Shown here piece after piece: positions 44,250 to 55,677 of a stretch of 64,000 nt of DNA. Numbering within the stretch: the stretch's first letter is position 1; the number at the start of each line of letters is the position of its first letter. The position numbers were made by a program, and so were the translations under genes. The stretch lies in NCBI RefSeq assembly GCF_004210375.1, contig NC_134834.1:153655290-153719289 (forward strand), given 5' to 3'. The notes beneath the pieces are model-generated. The model had not been told where the DNA came from and made no database searches. It was given only the letters and a program-made list of their open reading frames with translations. The stretch is from Tachypleus tridentatus. Its lineage: Eukaryota; Arthropoda; Merostomata; Xiphosura; Limulidae.

Positions 44250-45170
44250 AACTCTTCAAATCTGTAGTCTGTGCAAAAGCAGAGATCCATATAGTGTGGT
44301 CGTAAGTCAGACAAGGTTGAATGAAGATTTTATACAAATACAAAAAAAAGTAGTGGATTTAAGCTTCAAGAAGTTCCTGTAAATTGTTTAAAGAAATGGA
44401 GTTGGAAGAAAACCTTTTGTTCAAGAACTGTTAGAGAACCATTCCATTCAACTTCAAGGTGAAATTTTTTGAAGAGCAGAATAGAAATGTTTTCAGTTTG
44501 GATACCAAACAATTACAGATCATAACATGGTCAAAAATTATGGTGGGTTGGATCGTAAAGAATGGCTTAGATTTTGTTAGCATTAATGCCAAGGCATTAG
44601 TGGTGACTCCATACCAAGGTCTTGAATACAGTTTATAAGACTGTTCAGAGTGACCTTTGTCTTACAGGTGGCAACAAGAACTGTGTCGTTAGCATATTAA
44701 ATGAGGTGGACTAGCAATTTAGGAATGGACATATTAGCAACATACAGTAAAACTGTAAAGAGGAATGAGAATAAATGCCCTCAATAAAGAAAGCTGCCTG
44801 TCATTCAGGGAGAAAGCAGTATATTAGGCAGTCAAAAGTAAGTACAAATGGTGGATCATGCAGATAAGGACACGATGCCAGACAGAGTGAAAAGCCCATT
44901 CAAACTCAACCTGCAGTAACCTTAAGTGAGTTAAAATGATTCAAGATTATTTCTGAAAGTTTCAGGAGCTAATCGAGAGTTGGAAGATGAGGACAAAAGT
45001 CAACATGAATTACTGGGGAGCAAATTATGTTCAGTAATAGATATCAGGCAAACATATGCCTCTTTTGAGGAATTTATCAACAAAATAGTCAGGCTGATGG
45101 GATGATATGGTCCAATGTATACTGGAGGTTTGGTAGTTCTTTAAAAAAGCAAGATATTTGATATTTTCCT
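44250..45170 (-). mobile_element. antisense I/Jockey-type LINE reverse transcriptase remnant
   Basis: The minus strand reads LQVEFEWAFHSVWHRVLI (usual V-D-F-E-K-A-F-D-S-V-W-H), then FSFLFTVLLYVANMSIPK, then YANDTVLVATCKTKVTLNS. The Y-A-D-D active site has become Y-A-N-D. Frames are broken by stops. The order is that of a reverse transcriptase; the ends are approximate. Confidence 0.72.
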
Positions 45171-48074
45171 CAAAACAAGATAATTTTTTTTTGTGAAGCA
45201 CAGCTGTAAGTTTTGCCAGGAGAATAAGAAACTGTGCTGCTGCATGCTGAAGATGGAAATAGAGGCAGTGTTACATCTGTTGTTGAGAACCAGTTGACTA
45301 TTGTGAATATTAATGGGTTTAGATAGAGCAAAGCCCTCCACCTGGTGAGCTCTGGGAGTGAAAGATCAGTTTCAGAAAGAACTTTTATGACATCTTCATA
45401 TTCCAGCAGATGCTGACTGGGAGAACAAATGTATTTCCAGGAATGAGTCAAAGATAATTGTTTTTTCAGTGGAAGAAATAAGTACAACTGTAAGAAAATA
45501 AAGTTGTTTTCAACACTAAGAAGAGCCTGGAGACTTAGGTAATATATTATTGAACATTGTTACAGACTGTTTGTTGGAGAGTAAAAGTTCCAGATAGAAC
45601 AAAGGGGTACCAGTAATGCTGAAAATTAACAATATCAACAAAAGAAAATACATGACAATGCAATACCAGAGCAAGTGAACTGGCAGAGGTAATAACAAGA
45701 TTTGAGTAATGTAGAGATATTTAAATCTAAAGATAGAATCAAATTGCTCGCTCACCAGTAGCTACAAGTAAATTGACTAAAGCTGAAATAATAGTAATAT
45801 TAAAAGAGGCTAATAAGGTAATTTCAGTATAAGTAAGGTTATATGTGATAGAAGAGGGGACTGATATAGCCAGTTAAGGTAATCCAAATCTAAAACAGTA
45901 CCTCATGAACTGGTAAAGGCACTTGTCAGTTGTGGCTTTTTGAAGTTGGAGTCGGGGTAAAAGTGGGGCTTATCATGGTGACAGCTCAGAGAAAGCTCTG
46001 TGATCTTGGTCTCAGAGAATATTTTATTTCTCATTACTCAGTTCTGGTATTTAAAGAGGAAATAGATTTTTGAGAGTGGCAAAAAGATGTATCTGAAATA
46101 CTATTTTTGCACACCTCTAATTTTTATAAGTCGAGAGTAATGGGGGGATGGAATATCATGTGCAGTTTACATGATTTTATTAGAAATTTTAAGCCTACTG
46201 TTTATGATCATTTCACCTTATTTCAGTGAACTGAATTACGTGTCACATCTATTTATTATGATACTATCAATCAGTTTGGTTTTTGTTTAGTTTTTATAAT
46301 GATTTTAGGAACTATCTTATTCCAGACAATGTCTTGAAACATTGTCATAACTGTAAAATATACTTGGTGTTTTATTTTGTTATTTAGTTTGATAGATAAC
46401 ATTTATCTCAAATATATTGTGGAATTTATGTGAGCCTTTTTTCAGTTTTTAATATCAAAGACCAGTTATACCTGACAATTGTATGTTCTCAGACTACCTT
46501 TAAAGTGCTGTTTAGTTTTGCCAATGTATGTAACTTTACAATCACTGCACAAATATTTGTAATTTGTTGTTAAAAAAACAAGTGATGTTAGTTAACACAC
46601 ATCATTTAACAATTTTAACATAATTACAACTGGGTCTACATGTCTTGAACTCTTTTTTAGAAAGTTTTGCTTTTGACAAATCACCCTGATGTGAATAATC
46701 AACAGATATTCTTTCATTTGTTTCAGTGACTATAGTGACATCAACCATCAATCTGTAAATCATGTATTGTGAATTGTTACTGAGGCATTATTGATATTTA
46801 TTTTCAGTTAATATTTTTCAGTTTTGTCTTGTTTACTAATTTAATTGTTTTTATTCTATAATTTACTCAAAGTTAATTCTGTATACTGCTCTCTCCATCA
46901 CAATATGTAAGTTTCGTTGTTCTCCAGTATCATTAAAACTTAACCTTTTTGTGCTTACATGTAAAAGAAAACTTGTTCTCAGACTTTGCTGATGGTGAAA
47001 AATTAACTTTCGAGTTTTATTTACTAAAGATAAATTATAATTAAATGTTAATAGTAATTTACGATAGCTTGCTTTCATTTTCAGAGCTAAAAGTGTTTAG
47101 GTAGTTGTTAGAAATTCAATGGTGCAGTAGAACTGAGGAAAAAAAGATGCAAAATTATCTCTAGCATGTGAAATGTTGTTATAGTACCAACAATTAGTGT
47201 TGACACGTATCAAAAGGTATTTTACAAACAATGTTGACCATGTGAAATGATATAATTCTAAAACCTAGCTGTCTTTCATAAGCATGAGTACAAATGGAAT
47301 CCCTTCATCTCTCGATCAGAGAATGGATTAAATTTGATAATATTTATGTGGTACAAATTTACAGATAAAGCACAAACTATACAGCTTAGATTTAACAAAA
47401 ACTTTGGCACTTCAGTTGTGAATGATATATGTACCCTTCGCTTAGTGAAATAATTATGAAGTATTCTGCCCATTACAAAATTACAAAAATTCATGTCTGC
47501 ACAGGAATTCCTGAGTGTTATTATATTCTTTATGTAAGAACATTGTATGTACTATGTATTTTATATGCACAAAGAAATAACATTTGACTAAATGTTCTTT
47601 TCAAATATTTGGGATGAAACTTGTAAAGTTGAAATACAAGACTAAAGTTTTTATGATACACTTTAAATTCAAATTTAACATTATTATTACTAATTAAAGT
47701 TCAAAAAAAAGAAATTGTATGATCATGCTGATACTTCCACAATAAAATTCATGCTGCTGTGTCTGCTGCTCAAATAGTGGAAAAAATCAGAAATTTTAAA
47801 GGAGGGCATATTTTTCAAGTACTATGTTCAAAGCCCTGCATTCATATTAAACTATATATTTTTAAAGAATGAACTGCATCTTTTTCTTTTGATGCAGTTG
47901 CATTCACTCAGTCTTGTCAAAAGTGTTTGCTCCTCAAAGATTGAAAAATTGTTACCACTGGTTCCTCTCATCTGGCCTGTTTTTAATGGGAAAATCTAAG
48001 CTGAAAAGAAAGAGACATAATTTCAACACCTTTTACATGTTATATTTTATTTTTGAAAGATTATATATATTAAC
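45171..48074. other. unassigned AT-rich region
   Basis: Possible N-terminal remnants of the antisense LINE may reach to about 45750. Beyond that I see no domain, repeat end or tRNA-like head. Confidence 0.4.
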
Positions 48075-48600
48075 CAGATACAACACTCAATAGTTAGAAT
48101 CCTGTTTGGCACAGAAAGTCTCGTTCCTTTGCCAATCAAGCAACCATCAAAATATACAGTGACTGCACATAACATCCAACAGTTAGAAGTATTCACTAAC
48201 CCTTAAAACATACAGTAGTAAGACCTAAAACTCAATAGGTCAGTGTAAACACAGACCCTTAATATATACTGTAAACAATCACTACACTCATTACTTATAA
48301 GTTTTCACCGATTCTTAAAACATAGCAACAAGATATGACACCCTGTAGTTAGAAATGTATACCGATCCTTAAAACATACAGTAACAACATATAACACTCA
48401 GAAGTGGGAAGTAACCACCAACCCTTAAAACACGCAGTGACTGGACACAGAACTCAGTAGTTAGAACTATTCATTAACCCTTGAAACACACAAAAATGAG
48501 ACAGGACACTAAACTAAAAAGTGCACAAACTGATCCTTAAAACGTAAAATAACAAGACACAACATTCAGTTGGTCGAAGTATTCATTGACCCTTAATATT
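48075..48600. repeat. degenerate minisatellite 1, period about 56 bp
   Basis: About nine diverged units, each with CCTTAAAACATACAGTAACA-like sequence, an ACAC/ACATAACACTCAG stretch and TTAGAAGTATTCACTAAC. The CCTTAAAAC marks fall near 48201, 48258, 48313, 48366, 48423, 48479, 48535 and 48591, a steady spacing of 53 to 57 bp. Confidence 0.88.
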
Positions 48601-48603
48601 TTA

Positions 48604-48852
48604 AGAGTCGGTTGGTTTGGGTGCTCAACTCGCAATTTTATAGTTGTGGGTTTGAGTCCCTGACATACCAAACATTCTAGCCCCTTTGGCTGTGGGGGAT
48701 GTTATAACGTAACTCTCATTCACATTATTCATGTGAGATTGACTGTAACATTATAATGCCCCCATGGCTGAAAGGGTGAGGTTTGGTATGACTGGGATTT
48801 GAACCCAACGACCCTCGGATTACAAGTTGAGCTTCCTAACCACCGGGTCATA
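48604..48852. repeat. two SINE parts in inverted order
   Basis: The + strand head part (GTTTGAGTCCCTGACATACC, AAACATTCTAGCCCC) is followed at about 48735 by a minus-strand part (GCCCCCATGGCTGAAAGGGT, GGGATTTGAACCCAACGACC). This forms a head-to-head palindrome-like pair with no SINE body. Confidence 0.75.
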
Positions 48853-49059
48853 TATAATAATTTGATTAGTGCATTAAAATTCTGTAATTTATCATTCTAT
48901 GACTCAGATAATAAATGCTTAATAGATAAAATCGAAAAGCTTAAAAAGTTCCAAAATTAATTCAAACATGGGATTAATGCTACACTGTTTGGCATAAGAT
49001 CTGGGTGTCGTTCATACACAGTCAAGTTTGAAATGCATGTGGAAGTTTAAATCTGGAGC

Positions 49060-49705
49060 TGAACTGCATGAAATGTCAATAAAGAAAGAGGTAATGCAAT
49101 ATGCAAACAGGAGTATCAGTGAACATAAAAGCTTGAAATGAAACATAAAACTATCTGATATGCAACCTGACATATAAGTAGAATAGAAATCTCTTTAATA
49201 AGAAACCATAAGTGTCAGTGAACAACCAAACAGTTTGATGTACAACCATGAATGCCTGTAAACAAGAATATCGGCAGTGAACCCAAAAAAACTATCACCT
49301 TACGTGAAACCAGGAGAGTCAATGAACAAGAAAACTCTGATGTGGAAATAGGAACGTCTGTGAACCAAAACATTTCTGATGGGCAATGAGAGGTGTCACT
49401 AAAAAGAAAATTAGCTTGCATACAACCAGGAATGTCAGTGGAAAAAAACAAACTAAACTATCTGCAAACAGAAATGTTTATGAACAAGAACACTGTAGGT
49501 GAACCATAAATTTTCATGTCCAACCAGGAGTGTCAATGAATAAGAAATATGATATGCAGCCACACTAGATAAGTTTCTAATGGGTAATCAGAAGTGTCAA
49601 TAAACCACAAAATTATTTTTGTGCCACTAGGAAGGTCAGCGAATGACAGAAATACAATATGCATCCCAGACAAGATAACTTTCTAATGAGTAATCGAGTG
49701 CACTA
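49060..49705. repeat. degenerate minisatellite 2, period about 50-65 bp
   Basis: Repeated, diverged units built on CAACCAGGAATGTCAGTGAA and CAAGAAAACT, with a TGATATGCA link. Clear instances are near 49108, 49210, 49260, 49310, 49350, 49428, 49525 and 49630. Spacing is less regular than in the preceding array and the unit is unrelated to it. Confidence 0.7.
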
Positions 49706-50110
49706 GTAAACCATTCGACACAGTTTATCATTATGGTCTTAAGTACAGCATAAATGAAATGGACAAACTGTGAGAAATTATTTGCCGGTTATCCAACTTT
49801 TTGAATAATAGAAAATGTTATATGAATGTTATGGAAAGCTACTCTGAATCCTCCTCTACAGAGGCAGGCATTCTCCAGGGAGGGGTAGTTAGCCCTATTC
49901 TGTAAATCATGTATGTAAGCAACATGCCACTAACAGACCTTAATTAGGTATTCCTCTCCCAATTCCTGGATGATGATGCAGTTTAGAAGAGTCTCCACAC
50001 CAGATATAGCAGTAACAAACCTTCAGCCCTATCTTAATTACATAACAGAATACTTTAAAAATGCAGAAGTAAAATAAACGTTCTAGAAATCAGCTAGTTG
50101 TATTCACAAA
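49706..50110 (+). mobile_element. I/Jockey-type LINE reverse transcriptase fragment
   Basis: Reads KPFDTVYHYGLKYSINEMDK, then GILQGGVVSPIL, then IMYVSNMPLTDLN, then SQFLDDDAV. These are the K-A-F-D, P-Q-G-S-V-L-S-P and Y-A-D-D regions with stops in between. It is likely related to the antisense remnant at 44250. Confidence 0.75.
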
Positions 50111-50519
50111 ACAAATTAAACATAAAAAATAACCCACCAAAACTATAAATGAATGGAAGACTATATTTGGGGGCTGGTACGTGAAAGTGATTTACATTAC
50201 AGTTGCAAATCTTGAAAAACTACTCACTTCTAAACATGTTTGTGTAACTTTAGTTTAAATACATATATATCTTGATTCATATGTTGTTTTATTCAGACCA
50301 AATGTAAATGAAAATGTGCAAATTTGCCCGTTTTTACATAAAAAATAGGTTAATTTCTAAATTTCATTATGCAGGTCACAAAAGCAAAGTTTGAAGGGAA
50401 TAATGACCATTTTCTGTACTTTTTACAACACAAGCAGTTACGAAATAACATACTATCCACGAACAAAATTTGTGTTGCATAGTGTTACAATTTAAGTTTT
50501 TATTTCATCTGACTTGGAT
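50111..50519. other. unassigned AT-rich sequence
   Basis: No feature recognised. Confidence 0.4.
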
Positions 50520-50530
50520 TTCTCAGTATT

Positions 50531-50769
50531 AAGGCACTCGGCTCGTAATCTGAAGGTCGTAGGTTCAAATCCCCGTCACACCAAACATCCTCGCCCTTTC
50601 AGCCGTGGGGACGTTATAACGTCACAGTCAATCCCACTGTTCGTTGGTAAAAGAGTACCTCAAGATTTGATGATGGGTGGTGATGACTAGCTGCCTTCCC
50701 TCTAGTGTTACACTGCTAAATTAGGGACGGCTAGCGCAGATAGCTTTGCGCGAAATTCAAACCAAACCA
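50531..50769 (+). repeat. tRNA-derived SINE, head truncated
   Basis: Starts inside the tRNA-like head (AAGGCACTCGGCTCGTAATC), with full body and tail. Direct duplications TTCTCAGTATT at 50520-50530 and 50770-50780 frame it. Confidence 0.92.
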
Positions 50770-51128
50770 TTCTCAGTATTTCACCTGAGCTAATATAACA
50801 GGAAGGAAAAGTGAAATTTTGTACTTAATGCAACGAAACAATAGAATTCACAAGTTGAAGGTTGCCTTTACACCTTCAGTCACTCAGAAAATAGTGTTCT
50901 CACTCAGTGCAACTTAGGGATCCTAAGATGAAGTTTCACGATGTTGATAACCTTGAGATTCTTGTAGTAACTTGAAACCACATGATAGCTAGATACGTCT
51001 CCTGAATCCAAGTCGATCTTCCCGTGTCTGCAGGTTAGATCAAAGAAGAGATTTTATTTCGCATAAAAGGACCATTTATTTTTTCAAGTTAACCGATTTT
51101 TCGACACCAAATTTTCAGGTATTTTATT

Positions 51129-51413
51129 GTTTTGTTTGTTTATTTTGTTTTGGAATTTCGCACAAAGCTACTCGAGGGCTATCTGTGCTAGCCGTCCCTG
51201 ATTTAGCAGTGTAAGACTAGAGGGAAGGCAGCTAGTCATCACCACCCACCGCCAACTCTTGGGCTACTCTTTTACCAACGAATAGTGGGATTGACCGTCA
51301 CATTATACGCCCCCACGGCTGGGAGGGCGAGCATGTTTAGCGGGACGCGGGCACGAACCCGCGACCCTCGGATTACGAGTCACACGCCTTACGCGCTTGG
51401 CCATGCCAGGCCT
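51129..51413 (-). repeat. tRNA-derived SINE, young GC-rich subfamily
   Basis: Minus-strand full-length copy, about 96 percent identical by eye to the copy at 3408-3681. Direct duplications GGTATTTTATT at 51118-51128 and 51414-51424 frame it. Confidence 0.93.
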
Positions 51414-51639
51414 GGTATTTTATTCCAAATGCGTTAAATTTGCTTACTCTGTTAATGGAAATTAACAGACATGCGAGATTTAAGTCTTACTTATGGTAGC
51501 GCTAGGTGACAACAGAGAAGTTGCTGGTGCTTGAAACATCACTTTGTTCTGAGAAGAGAAAAAAATTGTTTGTGACTTAATCTTTATTAACTAAAATTTT
51601 TATCAGTTTTTATATTTTTAAGAAAACTTCTCCAATATG

Positions 51640-53550
51640 TATAGATGACTGAAAAAGCATCCATCACACAAGAAAACCTCAAGTAATGCGCAAATGCAGC
51701 CTAGTTCTAGTGAAAAATAATATTCCTAATTATAAACGTTTGAGTGATATGCAGTTTGGTGGCAAAGAAAAGAGACGAAAGGCCTATTGGACTCGACTGC
51801 TTTGTGATAAATATTTGAAGTATGGTTTCATAAATGGTGATAGCAACAATGACTTTTCACTATTTGTTCCTTCTTGTTCAACGTTATCAAATGAGAATAT
51901 GAAGCCATCGAAACGGAAACGCCGCTAGGATACCAGATATCCAGAATACTCAAATGAGGTTTTTCATAAATAAAAAAAAAAATTTTTACAACAAATAATT
52001 TCACACACTTTTTCCACGAGATCTTCCCATGAAGACTTGGTTATGGCCTTATATGAAATTTCAAAACTAATAGCCGAGACAGCCTGTCCGCATACTATTG
52101 GTAAAACGTTAATACTTCCTACACTAAAAATAATTACATCTCCTGTTTATAAAAAGCATGAAAATCAGTTTAATTAACTGTACATATCTAATAATGCCGT
52201 GAAGCGTAGAATTGTGGATACGGCGAAAAATATATTAAGAAACTTTTATACGTCTAGTTAATTGGAATCAGTTTTTTGTTCATTACAAACATAGCTTATG
52301 CCATTTTAATGTGCTTTGTAAGATATGATTATAAGAACACAATTCACGAATATTTATTGTGTTGTAAACCATTTCCAACAAGTACAGTGTCTGACGAAAT
52401 TTTTAATTTAATCATTCGTTTTATAATTTAGAGCGGTATTTAATGGGAGAAAAATGTGTTTGGTTGAGTACGAATGGTACTTGCTCATTTCTAGGAGTTT
52501 TCCCGAGGATCCGAGCAGTGGCACCAGACTGTGAGTGGGTGCATTGTAGCACAGAGAAGCGTTAGCTGTGAAGAAAATGCCCTTATGTTTGAATTCGACT
52601 ATACAAGAATGTATTATATTCATAAGCTGTATAAAATCTAGTTAAATGAATACGAGAATACTTACTACTTTTAGTAAAGTATTAGGAAGTGAACATGAGC
52701 ATCTCCTATTACACTGTGAAGTTCGGTGTTTATCAAAAGTAAACGTCTTAAAAGAGATTCATCGAAATGAAGAACGAAGTTATCTTGTTTTTGTAGTAAC
52801 ATTCCCAATCGTCAAAGGATGCAATCTTTAAATTTAGAGACAGGTTTCATAATTAACATTGGTTCATTAAGGTGGCCTACTAATGTGACATTTTTGGCTT
52901 CTTAAATGCGTTAAATCTAAATTTACAAGGTGTTAATTTAAATATTTTTGAAGTCCAAAAAAAGATAGAAGCAGCTATAAAAAATTAACTTATGGGTACA
53001 TAGAGTTGAAAAGAGAAATTATTAGTCTTTCTCTACTTTAACAGACGTACAAAGGTAAAGTGAAGAAGATAATATTCCAGATGAGATTTCCTCATTAATC
53101 AAAGAGCTAAATCAACTTTTTGGGCTAAAATTATGCTTGAAGGAATATTTTCCTCCAGTTGACAGCAGTAAAATGTGGATCAGAAACCCTTTTACTGTTA
53201 TGACGGAAAATGAGAAAGGATTACAACTCAGTGAATCAGAAATTGGTTCTATTATTGAATTGTCCTGTGACTCTGCACTGAAAGACCGTTTTAGTGAGGT
53301 CTCGTTAATTACTTTTTAGCTGAGTTGTCGTGCTGAGTATCCATATTTATCAGAAAAAGCAGTGAGATTTCTTATACCCTTTGTCACGACTTACAAATGC
53401 GAGTCTGGCTTCTCAGCGTTGGTTTTCTTAAAAAAACAAGTACAGGAACAGATTAGATGTCGAGCCAGATTTAAGGATCAAACTGATTTCTTTTCCTCCT
53501 GATTTGAAGTTGTTGTTTGATGAAAAGCAACAGCATTCTTTTCATTAGGT
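51640..53550 (+). pseudogene. hAT transposase pseudogene, ZBED5/SCAND3-like
   Basis: Pieces of one protein in order and in several frames. First VSKLIAETACPHTIGKTLILP-like sequence at about 52060, then NNAVKRRIVDTAKNILRN, then TTFSKVLGSEHEHLLLHCEV, then DIFGFLNALNLNLQGVNLNI-like sequence, then RNPFTVMTENEKGLQLSESE, and last YPYLSEKAVRFLIPFVTTYK followed by CESGFSALV. The last two are the hAT C-terminal dimerisation region. Multiple stops and frame changes make it dead. I found no flanking terminal repeats. The open frame at 51686-51928 (NYKRLSDMQFGGKEKRRKAY) may be its N-terminus. Confidence 0.82.
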
Positions 53551-54734
53551 AAGTTATTTCTTAAAAGAGAATTAATAAACATACAGTTAATGTAAAGATT
53601 AAATAATAATGAAGTATAATTTCTTTTTACATATTATTACTATAAAACACCTGTATATTTTATAATCGATGATGTATTGATAGAACTATTGCTTCTACCT
53701 TGATGTTAAGTCTTAGTCATGTCTTAGCAGGTTATCTAATTAGGTATTTCAGGAGGCTGGGCCTCATGAAAAAAATTACTAAAATAAATCGGTCCCTAGT
53801 TGGAAAATGTTTAGGCAACGTTGGTTTAGGAGAATGCCAGAATATTCCTCAATATAGATTTTAATTTAAACTACCGTATGTGTAATTGCGTGAGTAAATA
53901 CTGGCGTTAATCTGTACTACCTTATAATTGGTTAATACATACAAAACTTAGGTGTAAAGTGAGAAGACACGGACCTTTTCAGGACTGTGTAGAATTTAAT
54001 TTTAATTAGTGTACTGACATGAAAAATGCTTACCTATTTAGAAGTTTTATGTTAACATGAACAATTAATTCTCCAAGTAAAATTTAAGTTGAATTAGTGT
54101 GTTGATATTCATGAAATACACGATACAAATTAGTCGATCAGTAATATATGAAATATCACTTTTAGTAGATAAATACTTTGTTTATTGTTATTTAAGTGAA
54201 ACAATAAAGTTGACCCTAACAGTAATGCAAAAATAATATCGTGTTAATAACTTAATAATTTTGCGACAGTCTAAGAAAGATTTTCTGTTGTTTGTTACGA
54301 AATTATTAAAACGTTATTAATCGTGCTAAACAGCTCAAAAATAATTGTGATTACAATGGCCAAATGAAACTGGGCTTCCACTCATGAGGAATAGGAATAC
54401 AGCACACTTTCACCATAATCCTTTAACTTATAGAGAACTGTAGTACCATATCTGCATAACACATCACAGCATGACGTTAAACAGCGCCTTTTGACGGTTT
54501 CTTTAAACTGTAAACATCTGTCCATGCACCATCGATAAACTCAACACTCACTGTGTAATAATGTATTTTAAAACTATCCCCCCTCCCTTTATTAGTACTG
54601 TTTAAAACAATCCGCCCCTAGTAAGAAAATAATGAATTATCATTACCTGGTAATATATCATGGAACTTTAGTTCTTTGCCGCCACTTTTTGGAATTATGT
54701 CGTCATGTGATCTTCCTTCCAGTCTCAAAGGTAT
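53551..54734. other. unassigned AT-rich sequence
   Basis: No gene, repeat end or tRNA-like head recognised. Confidence 0.4.
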
Positions 54735-54807
54735 TTGACTTCCCCTCGGTGGGCTGAGTAGATAGCCCTTTGTGGCTTTGCTATACGAAAAACACACACA
54801 CACACAC
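54735..54807 (+). repeat. tail of the second SINE family with (AC)n end
   Basis: GGTGGGCTGAGTAGATAGCC then TTTGTGGCTTTGCTATACGA and AAAACACACACACACACAC. The CA run appears to have grown from the SINE tail. Confidence 0.65.
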
Positions 54808-55457
54808 TCTTTATGACATCCTTAGATCTCTTCTAACTGACGACACCTTACTTAGTAAATATGATGAATACAGTGTGGTTGAAATGTTATTAATTTATGC
54901 CTTTCGGATCTTTGAAAATCACAAAAAGACAAGATTAAGAATTAGTGTCAAAATACCTAGTAGGCCTAATGCAATGTCTTAAGACAAGTGTAATGAACTG
55001 TAATCATGCTTCACTAGTATATAAAAGGCATACATACCATCACTGTTATTACTGTATCAAACAGATTAAATAAATAATATTCCTGTTAGGTTTGTTATAT
55101 CCCAAAGCCTGAAGAGCTTTCGATTGAGTGAAAGATATCGTCCTCAGTGTGGTTGAAATATTTTTAATTCATGTAAACTCTTTCGATTCTCAAAAATCCC
55201 TAAGGACCTACATTAAGAACGTAGTTAGTATTAAAATACATAATTTACGTAACATAATGTCTTATGATAAGTATAATTAATTGAAATTTAAGCATTCTCT
55301 ATAAAATTATCAAAATTACTTATTTCTACTGATCTGGAAATTTAACTGTCACTTGATAACTTGATTTTAAATATTTACATTTTTAACAATGATTACTTGT
55401 GGAATGAAATATGCAGGTTTTCTTGTTTAAAGTTATTTACGTATTATTTATTAATCA
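54808..55457. other. unassigned AT-rich sequence
   Basis: No feature recognised; only a short similarity between ACAGTGTGGTTGAAATGTTA (54870) and CAGTGTGGTTGAAATATTTT (55146), suggesting an old local duplication. Confidence 0.4.
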
Positions 55458-55570
55458 CGTCTTCCGAAACGTCGTCCTCTACACTTGTATCTCGACAACA
55501 GGCAGTTGCCGTCCATTCTATAAAATTTCATCATGAATACTCTGCTTAAACAATCTATCAAAGAATATTT
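55458..55570 (+). repeat. dispersed repeat related to 18990-19140
   Basis: CGAAACGTCGTCCTCTACAC, CAACAGGCAGTTGCCGTCCA and TCATGAATACTCTGCTTAAA follow the order of the right half of the repeat at 18990-19140. Confidence 0.65.
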
Positions 55571-55677
55571 ATGGAACTTTTTATGTATTTCAAATTACAT
55601 AACATGGATGCCGTATAGGCTAGTCGTTTGGAGTTTAAATTTAGTTAAAACATATTTATTTGAAATACAGGTATATA

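Noticed and set aside
48075-48600. CRISPR-like array
   Set aside because: Units are diverged along their full length with no conserved-repeat and unique-spacer alternation; it is a degenerate minisatellite in a eukaryotic setting.
54770-54982. + strand open frame with a THTHT start
   Set aside because: It begins in an (AC)n tail of a SINE; the rest has no motif or splice support.
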